DNA of 64,000 bases from Novosphingobium sp. B 225 (GTDB taxonomy: Bacteria > Pseudomonadota > Alphaproteobacteria > Sphingomonadales > Sphingomonadaceae), in NCBI RefSeq assembly GCF_002198665.1, contig NZ_MWLM01000069.1:3663-67662 (forward strand), read 5' to 3'. This document shows positions 8,122 to 19,866 of the stretch, in pieces. The notes under the pieces were generated by a model. It had not been told where the DNA came from, did not search any database, and saw only the letters and a program-made list of their open reading frames with translations. Within the stretch, counting starts at the first letter, position 1. Every line of letters begins with the position of its first letter. The translations under genes were made by a program, and so were the position numbers.

Positions 8122-10248
8122 TTACTGCCCTGCCGGAACCGGAATGCGCCCCGGCTTGGGTGTGCCGGGTTCGGATCGCGGCTTGCGGCCGGTGGCTTCA
8201 TCCAGGAAATCCTGGTTCGCTGCGGGCAGAGGCACGTCACCCGGGACCAGTTCCGGGCCGCCATTGCCATCGCCAACAGGCTGACCGCGCCCGGACGCTC
8301 CGCTGCCTTGCGGTTCGATCAGGTTGCCCTGTTCATCGACATAGCTGTAATCGTCCGGATTGCCGGACATCGCGGTTTCATCATCGGGTTCCAGTTGCCA
8401 GGCTGGCGGGGTTGCGGCGGTATCGAACTGTTCCACCGGGCGTCCGGCCACTGCCACGCGCATATAGCTGGCAAAGGCGCGGGCCGGGGCCGTGCCGCCT
8501 TGCAGCCCGGGGACCGGCTTGTCATCATCGCGGCCCATCCACACGCCGGTGGTGATCCCGCTGGAAAAACCCATGAACCAGCCATCCTTGTTGGATGTGG
8601 TGGTGCCGGTCTTGCCCGCGACGGGCCGCCCGATCTGCGCCGCGCGCCCGGTGCCGATCGCAACCGCGCTTTGCAGCAGATCGGTGATTCCCGCCGCGAC
8701 ATAGGCCGGAACCAGCATCTGCCCGCCCTTGCTGGTGCGCTGATACAGTACGCGGCCATCGGTGGTGGCAATCTTGGTGATGCCATAAGGTTCGATCGCC
8801 TGCCCCTTGGCCGAAACCGAGGCAAAGGCGCGGGTCATGTCGATCAGGCGGACCTCGTTCGAGCCCAGCACCATCGACGGAACAGTCGAAATCGGGGTTG
8901 AAATCCCGAACCGCCGGGCCATCCCCGCGACCGAGCTGAAGCCGACTTCGTTGCCCAGCTGGGCGGCCACGGTGTTCTTGGAATAGGCAAAGGCGGTGCG
9001 GACATCGATCTTGCCGGCATAGGTTCCGCCCGAATTGCGCGGACTCCACCCATCGATTGTTACAGGGGCATCGACCACTTCGGATGAAGGGGTATAGCCC
9101 GCTTCCAGCGCGGCGAGATAGACGAACAGTTTCCAGGCCGAACCTGGCTGCCGCACCGCGTTGACCGCGCGGTTATAGTTCGACGTGACATAGTCGGTCC
9201 CGCCCACCAGCGCCAGAACCGCGCCGTCGCGGTCCAGCGAAACCAGCGCTCCCTGTGCCCCGGCCGGGGCGTTTTTCTGGATGGCATCGGTCGCAGCGCG
9301 CTGCATGCCGATGTCCAGAGTGGTCCAGACCTCGATCGGTTCGGTATTCTCACCCAGCAGGATGTCGAGCTGGGGCAGCGCCCAATCGGTGAAATAGCGG
9401 ACCGAATTCTGCCCGCCTTCGGAGGCAAACTTGATCGCCTTGAAATCGACGGCGGCGGCCTGATCGGGGCCGATCACGCGGTTTTCCTGCATCAGGCCCA
9501 GCACCACTTTGGCGCGGTCAACCGCCGCTTCGGCATCGGCGGTGGGGGAATAGTGCGACGGGGCCTTGACCAGCCCGGCGATGATCGCGGCTTCGGGCAG
9601 CGACAGCTGGGTTCCGGGATGGCCAAAGAATTTGCGCGCCGCGCTGTCCACGCCGTAAGCGCCGCCGCCGAAATAGACCTTGTTGAGATAGAGTTCGAGG
9701 ATCTGGTCCTTGGAGAATTTCCATTCCAGCGCCATGGCCAGCACGATTTCGCGCAGCTTGCGGCTCCAGGTGCGGTCATTGTTGAGGAACACGGTCCGGG
9801 CAAGCTGCTGGGTCACGGTGGAGCCACCCTGTTTCCAGCGCCCTTCACGCGCGCGGACATAGAAGCTGCGCAGGATCCCGATCGGATCGATCCCGATATG
9901 GCTGTTGAACCGGCGATCCTCGGTGGACAGCATCGCGTCCTTCATCACCTGCGGGATCTGCTCATAGGCCAGCCACTTGCCATAGCTGGGCCCCAATGAG
10001 ACCAGTTCCGTCCCGTCGCGGGCGCGGACCACGATCATCTGGCCGGCCTGGCTGGACTTGAGCTGGTCATAACCGGGCAGCGACTGCGCGGCGAGGCCGA
10101 CCGCGACCGCGACGATCAGCGCCCCCAGCAGGGCCAGGCCCGTGCCCCAGACCAGCAGACGGCGGAAAGCGCGGCCCAGGCGCGAAGGTTCAGGCTGGTC
10201 CGGCTGGCGCGAAGCAGGCGCCCCGCGCCGGATGTCATTGCGTGCCAT
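8122..10248 (-). CDS. Class A penicillin-binding protein (PBP1A family)
   Basis: A bifunctional peptidoglycan glycosyltransferase/transpeptidase, 708 aa, anchored by one N-terminal membrane helix (about 30-54). The glycosyltransferase motifs are present: TEDRRF with catalytic Glu110, GGSTVTQQ (141-148), RKLREIVLA and KDQILELYLN. The transpeptidase has SAWK (Ser370-Lys373), SKN (423-425) and KTGTT (546-550). The C-terminal 100 residues are Pro/Gly-rich and probably disordered. The 183 bp upstream (10249-10437) separate it from the divergent patatin gene and hold the promoters for both; I see no clear boxes there. Confidence 0.94.
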   Translation of the reverse strand: MARNDIRRGAPASRQPDQPEPSRLGRAFRRLLVWGTGLALLGALIVAVAVGLAAQSLPGYDQLKSSQAGQMIVVRARDGTELVSLGPSYGKWLAYEQIPQVMKDAMLSTEDRRFNSHIGIDPIGILRSFYVRAREGRWKQGGSTVTQQLARTVFLNNDRTWSRKLREIVLAMALEWKFSKDQILELYLNKVYFGGGAYGVDSAARKFFGHPGTQLSLPEAAIIAGLVKAPSHYSPTADAEAAVDRAKVVLGLMQENRVIGPDQAAAVDFKAIKFASEGGQNSVRYFTDWALPQLDILLGENTEPIEVWTTLDIGMQRAATDAIQKNAPAGAQGALVSLDRDGAVLALVGGTDYVTSNYNRAVNAVRQPGSAWKLFVYLAALEAGYTPSSEVVDAPVTIDGWSPRNSGGTYAGKIDVRTAFAYSKNTVAAQLGNEVGFSSVAGMARRFGISTPISTVPSMVLGSNEVRLIDMTRAFASVSAKGQAIEPYGITKIATTDGRVLYQRTSKGGQMLVPAYVAAGITDLLQSAVAIGTGRAAQIGRPVAGKTGTTTSNKDGWFMGFSSGITTGVWMGRDDDKPVPGLQGGTAPARAFASYMRVAVAGRPVEQFDTAATPPAWQLEPDDETAMSGNPDDYSYVDEQGNLIEPQGSGASGRGQPVGDGNGGPELVPGDVPLPAANQDFLDEATGRKPRSEPGTPKPGRIPVPAGQ

Positions 10249-10437
10249 GTGGCTCGTTCATCCCGTTGGTGCGGCGGTTAAGCCAATGCGGCCCGCACCT
10301 TGCGCGCCAATGCATAGGGCAAATGTAACCCGGGGTTAATGGGGCAAATTTTTGTGGCCTGTGCGCTGTGTCACCGCCCTGGTTGATCGGCTGCGTTATT
10401 AGTGGGACCCTGACGTTTTCCCGCAGGAGCCATGGCG

Positions 10438-12198
10438 ATGTCCGAACAAGCAAAGCTTCCCCGATACACCGCCGCGGACTTTGCCAAGCCCGACCTGGTC
10501 GATTGCGACATGATCATGAAGGGCGGGATCACATCGGGCGTGGTCTATCCTTATGCCGTGCTAGAAATCGCCACCCGGCACCGGCTGCGCTCGCTGGGTG
10601 GAACTTCTGCCGGGGCGATTGCCGCAGCCTTTGCGGCGGCGGCCGAGTATGCGCGCCGGGGCGGCGATCCGGGCGGCTATGTCCGGCTGCAGGAACGCTG
10701 CGATCAGTTGCCGGAACTGCTGCCCGATTTGTTTCAGCCCAATGCTGCGCTGGCCCCCGCAGTTGCGGCCGTGCGCGAAGTGGCCGGGCTGGGGCAGGGA
10801 CGCAGCGCAATAGCAAGCTTTCTCTGGCGCCATGCCGGTCCGGGCGCACTGCTTGCCGGGGCGGTAGCGGCGGGTGCGGCCTGGCTGCTGCACGCTGGCG
10901 CTGCGACCATGATCCTGGCGGTGCTGCTGGCCATGCTGCTGGCCGCCGTCTGGCTGCTGGTGCGGCATTTGCGCGCCAACCTGGCCGCACCGCTGCGGCA
11001 AGCCATGGATGATGCAGAGGAACTGGGGTTCGGACTGTGCCCCGGCCCGACCCAGCCCGGCGCGGCCCATCCGGGGCTGACCGACTGGCTGCACGATTCG
11101 ATGCAATACATCGCCTTTGGCCAGGCGGACCACGCCCGCCCGCTGACTTTTGGCGATCTGTCCGGCGATGGCACTTTGCCGTCGATCGAGCTCAGGATGG
11201 TGACGACCAACCTTTCGATGCGCCGCCCGCACACCCTGCCACGGCTGGGCATCGCTGCCGGGTTCGATCCCGCACGCTGGGCCCGGCTGTTTCCCGCGCC
11301 GGTCATGACCTACCTGCAAGCGACCTGCAAAGCCTGGAAAGTGGCAAGCGGCAAGCTGCTGTTTCCCGCTGAGGCCGATCTGCCGGTGATCGTCGCCGTG
11401 CGGATGAGCCTGAGTTTCCCGGTGCTGTTCACCACGGTCGAACTGCACATGGAGGACTATGAACTGCCGGGCGTGCTCAAAAGCCTGGGGGCCAAGGCCT
11501 ATCGCCGGGTGCGCAAGGTGCATTTCTCTGACGGCGGGCTGACCAGCAACTTTCCGGTCCATCTGTTCGATCAGCCGTTGCCCAGCCGCCCGACTTTCGC
11601 CTTTTCGCTCGATGATCTCGATTGGGACCCGGCCGAAGTCAAACGTCGGGTCGCTCTGCCCGATCAGGCCGGGCAGGGCACCGGGGTGCGGATCAAGAAG
11701 ATCGAGGATCTGACCACGTTCGGCTGGCAGGTGCTGGCTTCGGCCAAGGACTGGCAGGATCAGCTCACCTCGCAACTGGCCGGGCAGCGCGAACGGGTGG
11801 TGCACATCTATCTTGATCCGAAGGAAGGCGGGCTCAACCTGACCATGCCGGCCCGCCGGTCACGCGGGCTGATGCGTTATGGGCTGGAAGCCGGGCAGGC
11901 GTTCAACACCCGGTTCAATTTCGATGAGCACCGCTGGCGCCGGATGATCGTGCTGTACAAGGCGATGGGTCAGCAGCTGGATGCGCTTGACAAGAACTGG
12001 GTGGCTTTTTCGGCCTGGTACGATGACTATCGCACTCATGTCGGCAGCTACAAGGCCATCTCCGCGACCGACCGGCGCAACATGGCGGCCAATCTCGATG
12101 CGATACTGGCGGCCTGGAGGAAGGGTGAGCGGATCAACACCGCCGCGCGCACCTTCCCGCGCACTCCGGCGCGGGTGCGGGTTACGCCGGAATACTGA
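10438..12198 (+). CDS. Patatin-like phospholipase
   Basis: A serine acyl hydrolase with a Ser-Asp dyad, 586 aa. I chose ATG 10438 over 10432 because the AGGAG at 10425-10429 is then 8 bp away instead of 2. An oxyanion-hole segment (MKGGITSG) precedes the nucleophile motif GGTSAGA (Ser57), and the dyad Asp is in SDGGLTSNFP (about residue 365). A hydrophobic stretch at about 130-175 (ALLAGAVAAGAAWLL and following) could be one or two membrane helices inserted in the patatin fold, so membrane association is likely. The substrate cannot be told from the sequence. It stands alone between divergent and convergent neighbours. Confidence 0.85.
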   Translation: MSEQAKLPRYTAADFAKPDLVDCDMIMKGGITSGVVYPYAVLEIATRHRLRSLGGTSAGAIAAAFAAAAEYARRGGDPGGYVRLQERCDQLPELLPDLFQPNAALAPAVAAVREVAGLGQGRSAIASFLWRHAGPGALLAGAVAAGAAWLLHAGAATMILAVLLAMLLAAVWLLVRHLRANLAAPLRQAMDDAEELGFGLCPGPTQPGAAHPGLTDWLHDSMQYIAFGQADHARPLTFGDLSGDGTLPSIELRMVTTNLSMRRPHTLPRLGIAAGFDPARWARLFPAPVMTYLQATCKAWKVASGKLLFPAEADLPVIVAVRMSLSFPVLFTTVELHMEDYELPGVLKSLGAKAYRRVRKVHFSDGGLTSNFPVHLFDQPLPSRPTFAFSLDDLDWDPAEVKRRVALPDQAGQGTGVRIKKIEDLTTFGWQVLASAKDWQDQLTSQLAGQRERVVHIYLDPKEGGLNLTMPARRSRGLMRYGLEAGQAFNTRFNFDEHRWRRMIVLYKAMGQQLDALDKNWVAFSAWYDDYRTHVGSYKAISATDRRNMAANLDAILAAWRKGERINTAARTFPRTPARVRVTPEY

Positions 12199-12204
12199 TC
12201 GCAA

Positions 12205-12603
12205 TCAGTCTTTGGGCTGGAAATCCAGGCTGGCGCTGTTGATGCAATAGCGCAGACCGGTTTCACCCGGCCCATCCGGGAATACATGGCCCAGATGTCC
12301 TTCGCAGCGCGCGCAGCGCACTTCGGTGCGGACCATGCCGTGGCTGGTGTCGGTGATCTCGGTCACCATCTCGTCTTCCACCGGCGCGGTATAGCTGGGC
12401 CAGCCGGAACCGGAATCGTACTTGGTCGCGCTGGAAAACAGCGGCGCTCCGCAGCCTGCGCACATATAGACGCCGGTCGCCTTGTTGCTCTCATACTTGC
12501 CGGTAAAGGCGCGTTCGGTGCCGTGCTGGCGCAGGATCTGGTACTGTTCGGGGCTCAGCCGTTCACGCCATTCGGCATCGGTCAGGTTCAGCTTGTCGGG
12601 CAT
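12205..12603 (-). CDS. msrB: Peptide-methionine (R)-S-oxide reductase
   Basis: Reduces methionine-R-sulfoxide in proteins. The ATG at 12603 gives 132 aa beginning [12 protein letters not shown], a typical MsrB start; the frame is open further upstream but reads into the gap. Zinc is bound by two CxxC pairs (Cys48/Cys51 and Cys97/Cys100). The catalytic Cys is 120 in [17 protein letters not shown] is the usual active-site loop. Its stop is 6 bp from the convergent patatin stop with no hairpin between. An AGGAGACC sequence upstream serves as the ribosome site. Confidence 0.95.
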   Translation of the reverse strand: MPDKLNLTDAEWRERLSPEQYQILRQHGTERAFTGKYESNKATGVYMCAGCGAPLFSSATKYDSGSGWPSYTAPVEDEMVTEITDTSHGMVRTEVRCARCEGHLGHVFPDGPGETGLRYCINSASLDFQPKD

Positions 12604-12649
12604 TGAAGGTCTCCTGGCAGAGCCATGATATGGGGGGCGTGATATGGGG

Positions 12650-13099
12650 TCAGTGCAAGTGTTCGACAAGCAGCACCGCGCCGTCGTGGCCTGATACCCG
12701 CATGCGGGTGCCGGGTTCGGCATCGGGGCCGCGCGCCAGCCATTCGCTGTCACCCAGCTTGACCCGGCCGCTGCCGCCCTCGATCATCTGGGTTACCAGC
12801 ACCGTTTCCCCCACCGACCGCGCGCCGCGATCGTTCATCATCGGGTCGGCGGCGTCGATCGGGTTGGCGCGCAGCCAGTTGCGGCCGACAAACACCGATC
12901 CCAGCGCCAGCGCCACGAACAGCACGATTTGCAGGGCCAGCCCGATCGGCAGCAGCCAGCTGGCCAGCCCCGTCACCATCGCCGCACCGGCCAGCCAGAT
13001 CAGGAACACGCCGGGGATCGCCATTTCACCGACCGCCAGCAGCAGGCCCAGCGCCAGCCACAGCCAGTGCGGATCCATGTCCAGCAGGCCGCCCATCAC
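12650..13099 (-). CDS. NfeD-like membrane protein
   Basis: 149 aa. Two or three hydrophobic helices lie in the first 75 residues ([31 protein letters not shown] and beyond), then a soluble C-terminal OB-fold-like domain (about 80-149). This short NfeD form is encoded next to SPFH/stomatin genes in many bacteria and is thought to work with them in membrane organisation. Here its start overlaps the stop of the SPFH gene by 4 bp, matching that pairing. Confidence 0.88.
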   Translation of the reverse strand: MMGGLLDMDPHWLWLALGLLLAVGEMAIPGVFLIWLAGAAMVTGLASWLLPIGLALQIVLFVALALGSVFVGRNWLRANPIDAADPMMNDRGARSVGETVLVTQMIEGGSGRVKLGDSEWLARGPDAEPGTRMRVSGHDGAVLLVEHLH

Positions 13100-14010
13100 T
13101 TCTTGTCCCCGCCCAGCGCATCGCGCACCAGTTCGCCAATCCCGCCAACCGTGCCGATCAGCTGGGTCGCTTCAACCGGGAACAGGATGGTCTTGGCATT
13201 GGGCGAAGTGGCAAAGGCGGCAACCGCTTCGGTATATTTCTGCGCAACGAAGTAATTGAGTGCCTGGCTGCCCGATCCGGCGATGGCTTCACTGACCACC
13301 TTGGTCGCCTGGGCTTCGGCCTGGGCCGAGCGTTCGCGCGCTTCGGCATCGCGGAAGGCGGCTTCCTTGCGCCCTTCGGAGGACAGGATCTGGGCCTGTT
13401 TCTCACCCTCGGCCCGCAGGATTTCGGCGGCGCGCAGTCCTTCGGCTTCGAGGATCTGGGCGCGCTTTTCGCGTTCGGCCTTCATCTGCCGGGCCATGGC
13501 GTTGGAAATATCAGCCGGGGGCCGGATGTCCTTGATTTCGACGCGCGTAATCTTGATCCCCCACGGCGCGGTGGCGTGATCGACGACCATCAGCAACTTG
13601 GCGTTGATCTCGTCACGCTTGGACAAGGTTTCGTCCAGATCCATGCTGCCCATCACCGTGCGCAGGTTGGTGGTCGTCAACTGCATGATCGCGACAAACA
13701 GGCTCGACACTTCATAGGCGGCCTTGCCGGCATCGAGCACCTGGAAGAACACGATCGCATCGACCCCGACCATCGCGTTGTCCTTGGTGATGATTTCCTG
13801 CCCCGGAATGTCCAGCACCTGTTCCATCATGTTGATCTTGTGGCCAACCCGGTCAACGAACGGGATGATCAGGTGCAGCCCCGGATTGGCTGCGAGCGAG
13901 AATTTGCCGAGCCGTTCGATCGTATAGACATAGCCCTGGCGCACCACGCGCACGCCCATCGCCAGAAAGACGAAACCGAACAGCAGCAACGTCAGCAGGA
14001 AACCACCCAT
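13096..14010 (-). CDS. SPFH/stomatin-like membrane protein (QmcA/paraslipin type)
   Basis: 304 aa from ATG 14010, chosen because an AGAGG site lies just upstream; the longer open frame adds 21 non-hydrophobic residues before the membrane helix. One N-terminal helix ([19 protein letters not shown]) is followed by the SPFH domain ([14 protein letters not shown] to about 180), then a long charged coiled coil (about 180-245, rich in A/E/R/K). It forms oligomeric membrane scaffolds in relatives. Partner: the overlapping nfeD-like gene. Confidence 0.9.
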   Translation of the reverse strand: MGGFLLTLLLFGFVFLAMGVRVVRQGYVYTIERLGKFSLAANPGLHLIIPFVDRVGHKINMMEQVLDIPGQEIITKDNAMVGVDAIVFFQVLDAGKAAYEVSSLFVAIMQLTTTNLRTVMGSMDLDETLSKRDEINAKLLMVVDHATAPWGIKITRVEIKDIRPPADISNAMARQMKAEREKRAQILEAEGLRAAEILRAEGEKQAQILSSEGRKEAAFRDAEARERSAQAEAQATKVVSEAIAGSGSQALNYFVAQKYTEAVAAFATSPNAKTILFPVEATQLIGTVGGIGELVRDALGGDKK

Positions 14011-14141
14011 GGCAAGCACCTCTTTTGCGGTTAGGACTGTGAACTTAGCGTGTGCCTGTCTGCCCGCAAGCAAAACCGGATCGACAGGATTGGCGCCATG
14101 CTTAACCCGAAAGTAACCAGAAACACGGTATTCCCCACCGC

Positions 14142-14626
14142 ATGATCCAGGATAATCCCGTCAAGTGGAGCCAGGGCTTTCACGGCTCAGAGCATCCCGA
14201 AACTGCCGCGATCCGCGTGCAAAAGGAATATGTTGATACCATGATCGCGCTCAAGCGTGAGAACATGGACCGGATCTATGCCTATGTCACAGGCCTGCTG
14301 GAAAAGGCCAAGGAAGAGCTGGGCCATGCCCGCAGTGGCGGCAGCAGCGGCGATGGCCGCCGCATGGCGCTGCGCCAGCATGTTGATGAAATCGCTTCCT
14401 ATATGAAGGGGCAGGCGCTCGATCTGGAATTGCCGCCAACTTACGGCGATGCAGGGGGCGCGCAGCTGCGCGATCATTACGTGCTCGATCAGGTTCCGGC
14501 CTATTTCGGGCGAGTGAAATGCCTGCTCGACCAATGGTATGACAGCCACTTGCTGGCGGTTTACGACGAAGTAGTGATCCTGGTGAAGCCGCGCGGATCG
14601 ACCGTTTCCGGGCAGTCAAACAACAG

Positions 14627-14630
<4 letters not shown>
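14142..14630 (+). CDS. Conserved-looking protein of unknown function
   Basis: 162 aa, not recognised. It has no signal peptide or membrane helix. It is mostly helical in character, with a charged central part ([25 protein letters not shown], about 31-55) and a Gly/Ser-rich linker near 64-72. The last codons run into the left end of the palindromic element at 14627: the TAG stop is formed by the element's TTAGGG terminus. The original C-terminus may therefore have been different. Codon use is like the neighbours. Function unknown. Confidence 0.6.
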
Positions 14631-16857
<2,227 letters not shown>

Positions 16858-16870
16858 CACACCAACCTCC

Positions 16871-16938
16871 GTTCGTGTCGAGCGAAGTCGAGACACCCGG
16901 CGCAGGGTGAGCGTGTCTCGACTACGCTCGACACGAAC
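16871..16938. repeat. Inverted repeat of the GTTCGTGTCGAGCG family, copy 1
   Basis: Two 26-bp arms (16871-16896 and 16913-16938) match with one mismatch. It lies between ligK and ligU, directly upstream of the ligU Shine-Dalgarno, and falsely extends the ligU reading frame. A second copy is at 19782-19842 and a fragment near 32658-32682 (CGCTCGACACGAATGGAGG). Confidence 0.85.
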
Positions 16939-16962
16939 GGCTGCGGTGCGCTGTGGCTCGGC

Positions 16963-17637
16963 CTAGACATATTTCAGCCCCATCTCGGCCAGCTTCTCGC
17001 GCATCTTGTACATGTCGAGCCCGAGTTCACCGGCAGCGAGCCGGGCACGCTTGTCACCTTCATTGGCTTCGCGGGCCTGGGCGGCGGCGAGCACTTCTTC
17101 CGCCTTGGCGCGCGGAACCACGCAGACGCCGTCATCATCGGCGACGATCACGTCACCGGGCTGAACCGGCGCCCCCGCGCAGACCACCGGCACGTTGACG
17201 CTGCCCAGCGAGGCCTTGATCGTGCCTTGGGCGAACACCGCTTTCGACCAGACCGGGAACTGCATTTCGGTCAGGTCTTTCACGTCGCGGATCCCGGCGT
17301 TGATGATCAGCCCCCGGCACCCGCGCGCCTGGGCGCTGGTGGCGAGCAGATCGCCGAAATAGCCGTCCTCGCACGGGCTGGTCGGGGCGATCACCAGAAT
17401 GTCGCCTTCCTTCAGCTGTTCAATCGCGACATGGACCATCCAGTTGTCACCCGGAGGGGCGCTGATCGTCACCGCGCTGCCCGCAATCCGCGCACCGGTG
17501 TAGATCGGGCGCATATAGCTGGCGAGCAGGCCGGTGCGGTCCTGCGCTTCGTGGACGGTGGCGACGCCGCATTGGGCCAGGCCGTCGATCACTGCCAGGG
17601 GCGCTCGTTCGATGTTTTGGACGACAATACCGCTCAT
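16963..17637 (-). CDS. ligK: 4-carboxy-4-hydroxy-2-oxoadipate aldolase
   Basis: A class II, metal-dependent RraA-like aldolase that splits CHA into pyruvate and oxaloacetate, the final step of the protocatechuate 4,5-pathway. 224 aa. [10 protein letters not shown] and [11 protein letters not shown] are the RraA/CHA-aldolase signature segments; the Arg and Asp in them bind substrate and metal. GGGAGTGA precedes the ATG at 17637. It is transcribed divergently from the LysR-type regulator, with a 105-bp shared promoter region. Confidence 0.93.
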   Translation of the reverse strand: MSGIVVQNIERAPLAVIDGLAQCGVATVHEAQDRTGLLASYMRPIYTGARIAGSAVTISAPPGDNWMVHVAIEQLKEGDILVIAPTSPCEDGYFGDLLATSAQARGCRGLIINAGIRDVKDLTEMQFPVWSKAVFAQGTIKASLGSVNVPVVCAGAPVQPGDVIVADDDGVCVVPRAKAEEVLAAAQAREANEGDKRARLAAGELGLDMYKMREKLAEMGLKYV

Positions 17638-17742
17638 TGCTCACTCCCGGAATTCTGCACAGCCGGTCATGCGCGCGGGGCCATCCAACCGATAATGCGA
17701 AGTTGGCGCTGGCCATAATTATTTGCTAATCGACTGGATGAG
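17638..17742. promoter_or_regulatory. Divergent ligK / LysR-regulator control region
   Basis: A 105-bp gap between divergent starts. It contains an 8-bp palindrome ATAATTAT (17715-17722) and a further ATAAT at 17692-17696, a spacing compatible with LysR-type boxes (T-N11-A motifs). The region around 17710-17735 is clearly AT-richer than its surroundings. Binding of the adjacent regulator is inferred from the usual LysR gene arrangement. Confidence 0.5.
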
Positions 17743-18888
17743 ATGATCGATCGGCCGCCCAATATCCGGCATTATGCAGCGCTGGCGGCGACTGTCCGTC
17801 ACGGCAGCCTCAGCCGGGCAGCGCGCGCGGTCAACCTGTCGCAGCCTGCGTTGACCCAGGCGATCACCGGGCTGGAAGCGAGCCTGGGGGTGACCCTGTT
17901 CCAGCGCGGGCCGCAAGGGATGACCCCGACTGAACCGGCATTGCTGCTGGCCCCCCGCGCCGAGGCGGCGATCCAGCATGTTGGCAGCCCGCGCGTGACG
18001 GGAACGCAGGTCCGCGCGTTCCTGTCAGTGGTGCGTGCGGGTTCCTATGCGGCGGCGGCGGAAGCGGCGGGGATCAGCCCGGCCTCGCTCCACCGCGCGG
18101 TGGCCGATCTATCGGTGGCCTTGGGGCAATTGCTGATCGACCGGCGCGGGCGCAGCCTGGCCCTGACCCCGGCGGGCGAACGCCGCGCGCGCGGGTTTGG
18201 TCTGGCCATGGCCGAACTGCGTGCAGGTTTGGCCGAAGTGGCCGAATGGCAGGGCAAGGCGGGCGGGCGGATCGCGGTAGGGGCCATGCCGCTGTCGCGC
18301 GCACGCTGGTTGCCCGAAACGATCGCGCGGTTCATTGCCGCCCATCCCGGCGTGGACGTAGTGGTTCACGAAGGCAGCCATGCGGAACTGGCCGGGCCGC
18401 TGCGCAATGGTGAAATCGACCTGATGCTGGGCGCGCTGCGCGAAGTGGCGATGGTTGACGATCTGGCGCAGGAGCCGGTGTTCGAGGATCGCCCTGCGCT
18501 GGTAATGCGCGCCGGGCATCCGCTGCTGGGCGCGCATGATGTGGCGGAGGCGATGTTTGCCTATCCGTGGTTCCTGCCGGGCCGCGAAACGCCGCTGCGG
18601 CGCTATTGGGAAAGCATGGTCCGCGCCATGGGGCGCGACGTGCCGCATGTTGCGGTGGAATGCGGATCGACCATGATGATCCGGCAGCTGCTGCTGTCCG
18701 GCGATGCCCTGACGCTGCTTTCGCCTGATCAGGTTTCGGTCGAATTGCAGGCCGGAGTGCTCGCCGCGCTGCCCACGCCCGTTCCGGTTGCGCGCACGAT
18801 CGGCGTGACCACTCGTGAGGGTTGGCGACCGACCCAGACCCAGGCGGCATTTGTGGATCTGCTGCGCGAAGTGGGGCAATCCCTCTAA
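17743..18888 (+). CDS. LysR-family regulator with two N-terminal HTH domains (LigR-like position)
   Basis: 381 aa, about 80 longer than a usual LysR protein. The extra length is a second winged-helix domain. HTH 1 (about 6-65) contains GSLSRAARAVNLSQPALTQA. HTH 2 (about 86-145) contains GSYAAAAEAAGISPASLHRA and the usual LTPAGE end. The effector-binding domain follows (about 170-380; RIAVGAMPLSRARWLP). It lies divergent to ligK and upstream of the dehydrogenase-ligJABC genes, the place of LigR in other sphingomonads, so control of the protocatechuate pathway is likely. Whether known LigR proteins share the double HTH I cannot confirm. Confidence 0.8.
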   Translation: MIDRPPNIRHYAALAATVRHGSLSRAARAVNLSQPALTQAITGLEASLGVTLFQRGPQGMTPTEPALLLAPRAEAAIQHVGSPRVTGTQVRAFLSVVRAGSYAAAAEAAGISPASLHRAVADLSVALGQLLIDRRGRSLALTPAGERRARGFGLAMAELRAGLAEVAEWQGKAGGRIAVGAMPLSRARWLPETIARFIAAHPGVDVVVHEGSHAELAGPLRNGEIDLMLGALREVAMVDDLAQEPVFEDRPALVMRAGHPLLGAHDVAEAMFAYPWFLPGRETPLRRYWESMVRAMGRDVPHVAVECGSTMMIRQLLLSGDALTLLSPDQVSVELQAGVLAALPTPVPVARTIGVTTREGWRPTQTQAAFVDLLREVGQSL

Positions 18889-18974
18889 TTTCTTCCCAGA
18901 ACGGGGAGGAATGGATTCGCAAATCCTGATAGGTCCGGGCGTCATTCGATTAGCCGCTGCGGCCCCGCGCGCGC

Positions 18975-19859
18975 ATGTCGGCGGCGATGCAGAGTGACCT
19001 TGCCCTGATCGGATTCGGTGAAGCCGGATCGACCTTTGCCGGTGCTGCCGGGTGGGGAGAACGCGCGCGCGGGTGGGATCTCCTGCCCGCGCGCCGCGCC
19101 GCCATGGCTCAACAGGGGTTGGCCAATTCAGCCAGTGCCGAAGCCGCTCTGGCCGGGGTGCCGGTGGTGCTGTCGCTGGTTACGGCGGATCAGGCCCTGC
19201 CAGCCGCTCAGCATTATGCCCCCTATCTGGCGCAGGGCGCGCTGTGGTGCGATGGCAATTCGGTCGCCCCCGATACCAAACGCGCGGCTGCGAAAGCGGT
19301 TGAGGCGGCGGGCGGGCGCTATGTCGATCTGGCGATATTGGCGCCGGTCAATCCGGCGAAGCTGGCCGTGCCCTTGCTGTTGGCGGGCGGCGCAGCAGCA
19401 GAGGCCGAGGGCAAGCTGCGCGCCTTGGGCTTCAGCAATCTGCGCGTGGTCGGTGATGAAGTGGGCCGGGCCAGCGCGATCAAGATGATCCGTTCAGTCA
19501 TGGTCAAAGGGATCGAGGCGCTGAGCGACGAGATGATGGCCGCGGCCGAAGCGGCGGGCGTGGTGGACGAGGTGCTCGCCTCGCTCGACGCCAGCGAAAA
19601 GAGCCAGCCGTGGGCCACGCGCGCGGCCTACAATCTGGAGCGGATGCACACGCACGGCGCTCGGCGTGCGGCGGAAATGGAAGAAAGCGCCAAGACGCTG
19701 CTGTCGCTGGGAGTCCCCCCGGTGATGACGCGCGGCACGGTTTATCGGCAGAGACAAGCTGCCAAATTGACCCAACCCCCATTCGCGTCGAGCGAAGTCG
19801 AGACGCCGCGCGCTGGTGTCTCGACTTCGCTCGACACGAACGGGACGGGGGAGGAGTAA
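18975..19859 (+). CDS. 6-phosphogluconate-dehydrogenase-like NAD(P) oxidoreductase (DUF1932 type)
   Basis: 294 aa. A Rossmann domain (GFGEAGSTFAGAAG) comes first, followed by an all-helical DUF1932-like domain with SAIKMIRSVMVKG. It resembles beta-hydroxyacid dehydrogenases, which oxidise 3-hydroxyacids. It sits between the regulator and ligJ, so a role on a protocatechuate-pathway intermediate or a related methoxylated acid is possible, but none is established from the sequence. The final 25 or so residues (from PPFASSEVE) are encoded by an inverted repeat and are unlikely to belong to the original protein. ATG 18987 is an alternative start. Confidence 0.75.
   Translation: MSAAMQSDLALIGFGEAGSTFAGAAGWGERARGWDLLPARRAAMAQQGLANSASAEAALAGVPVVLSLVTADQALPAAQHYAPYLAQGALWCDGNSVAPDTKRAAAKAVEAAGGRYVDLAILAPVNPAKLAVPLLLAGGAAAEAEGKLRALGFSNLRVVGDEVGRASAIKMIRSVMVKGIEALSDEMMAAAEAAGVVDEVLASLDASEKSQPWATRAAYNLERMHTHGARRAAEMEESAKTLLSLGVPPVMTRGTVYRQRQAAKLTQPPFASSEVETPRAGVSTSLDTNGTGEE
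19782..19842. repeat. Inverted repeat of the GTTCGTGTCGAGCG family, copy 2, inside a CDS end
   Basis: TTCGCGTCGAGCGAAGTCGA (from 19782) pairs with TCGACTTCGCTCGACACGAA (ending 19840). It is the same family as 16871-16938. It lies wholly within the open frame of the 6PGDH-like gene and codes for its C-terminal tail, just before the ligJ ribosome site. Confidence 0.85.
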
Positions 19860-19866
19860 TCTTACT

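Noticed and set aside
16858-16896. Longer N-terminus of LigU (MSRLRSTRT...)
   Set aside because: Encoded by the inverted repeat; the same peptide appears upstream of ligJ from the other repeat copy, and a good ribosome site precedes ATG 16857.
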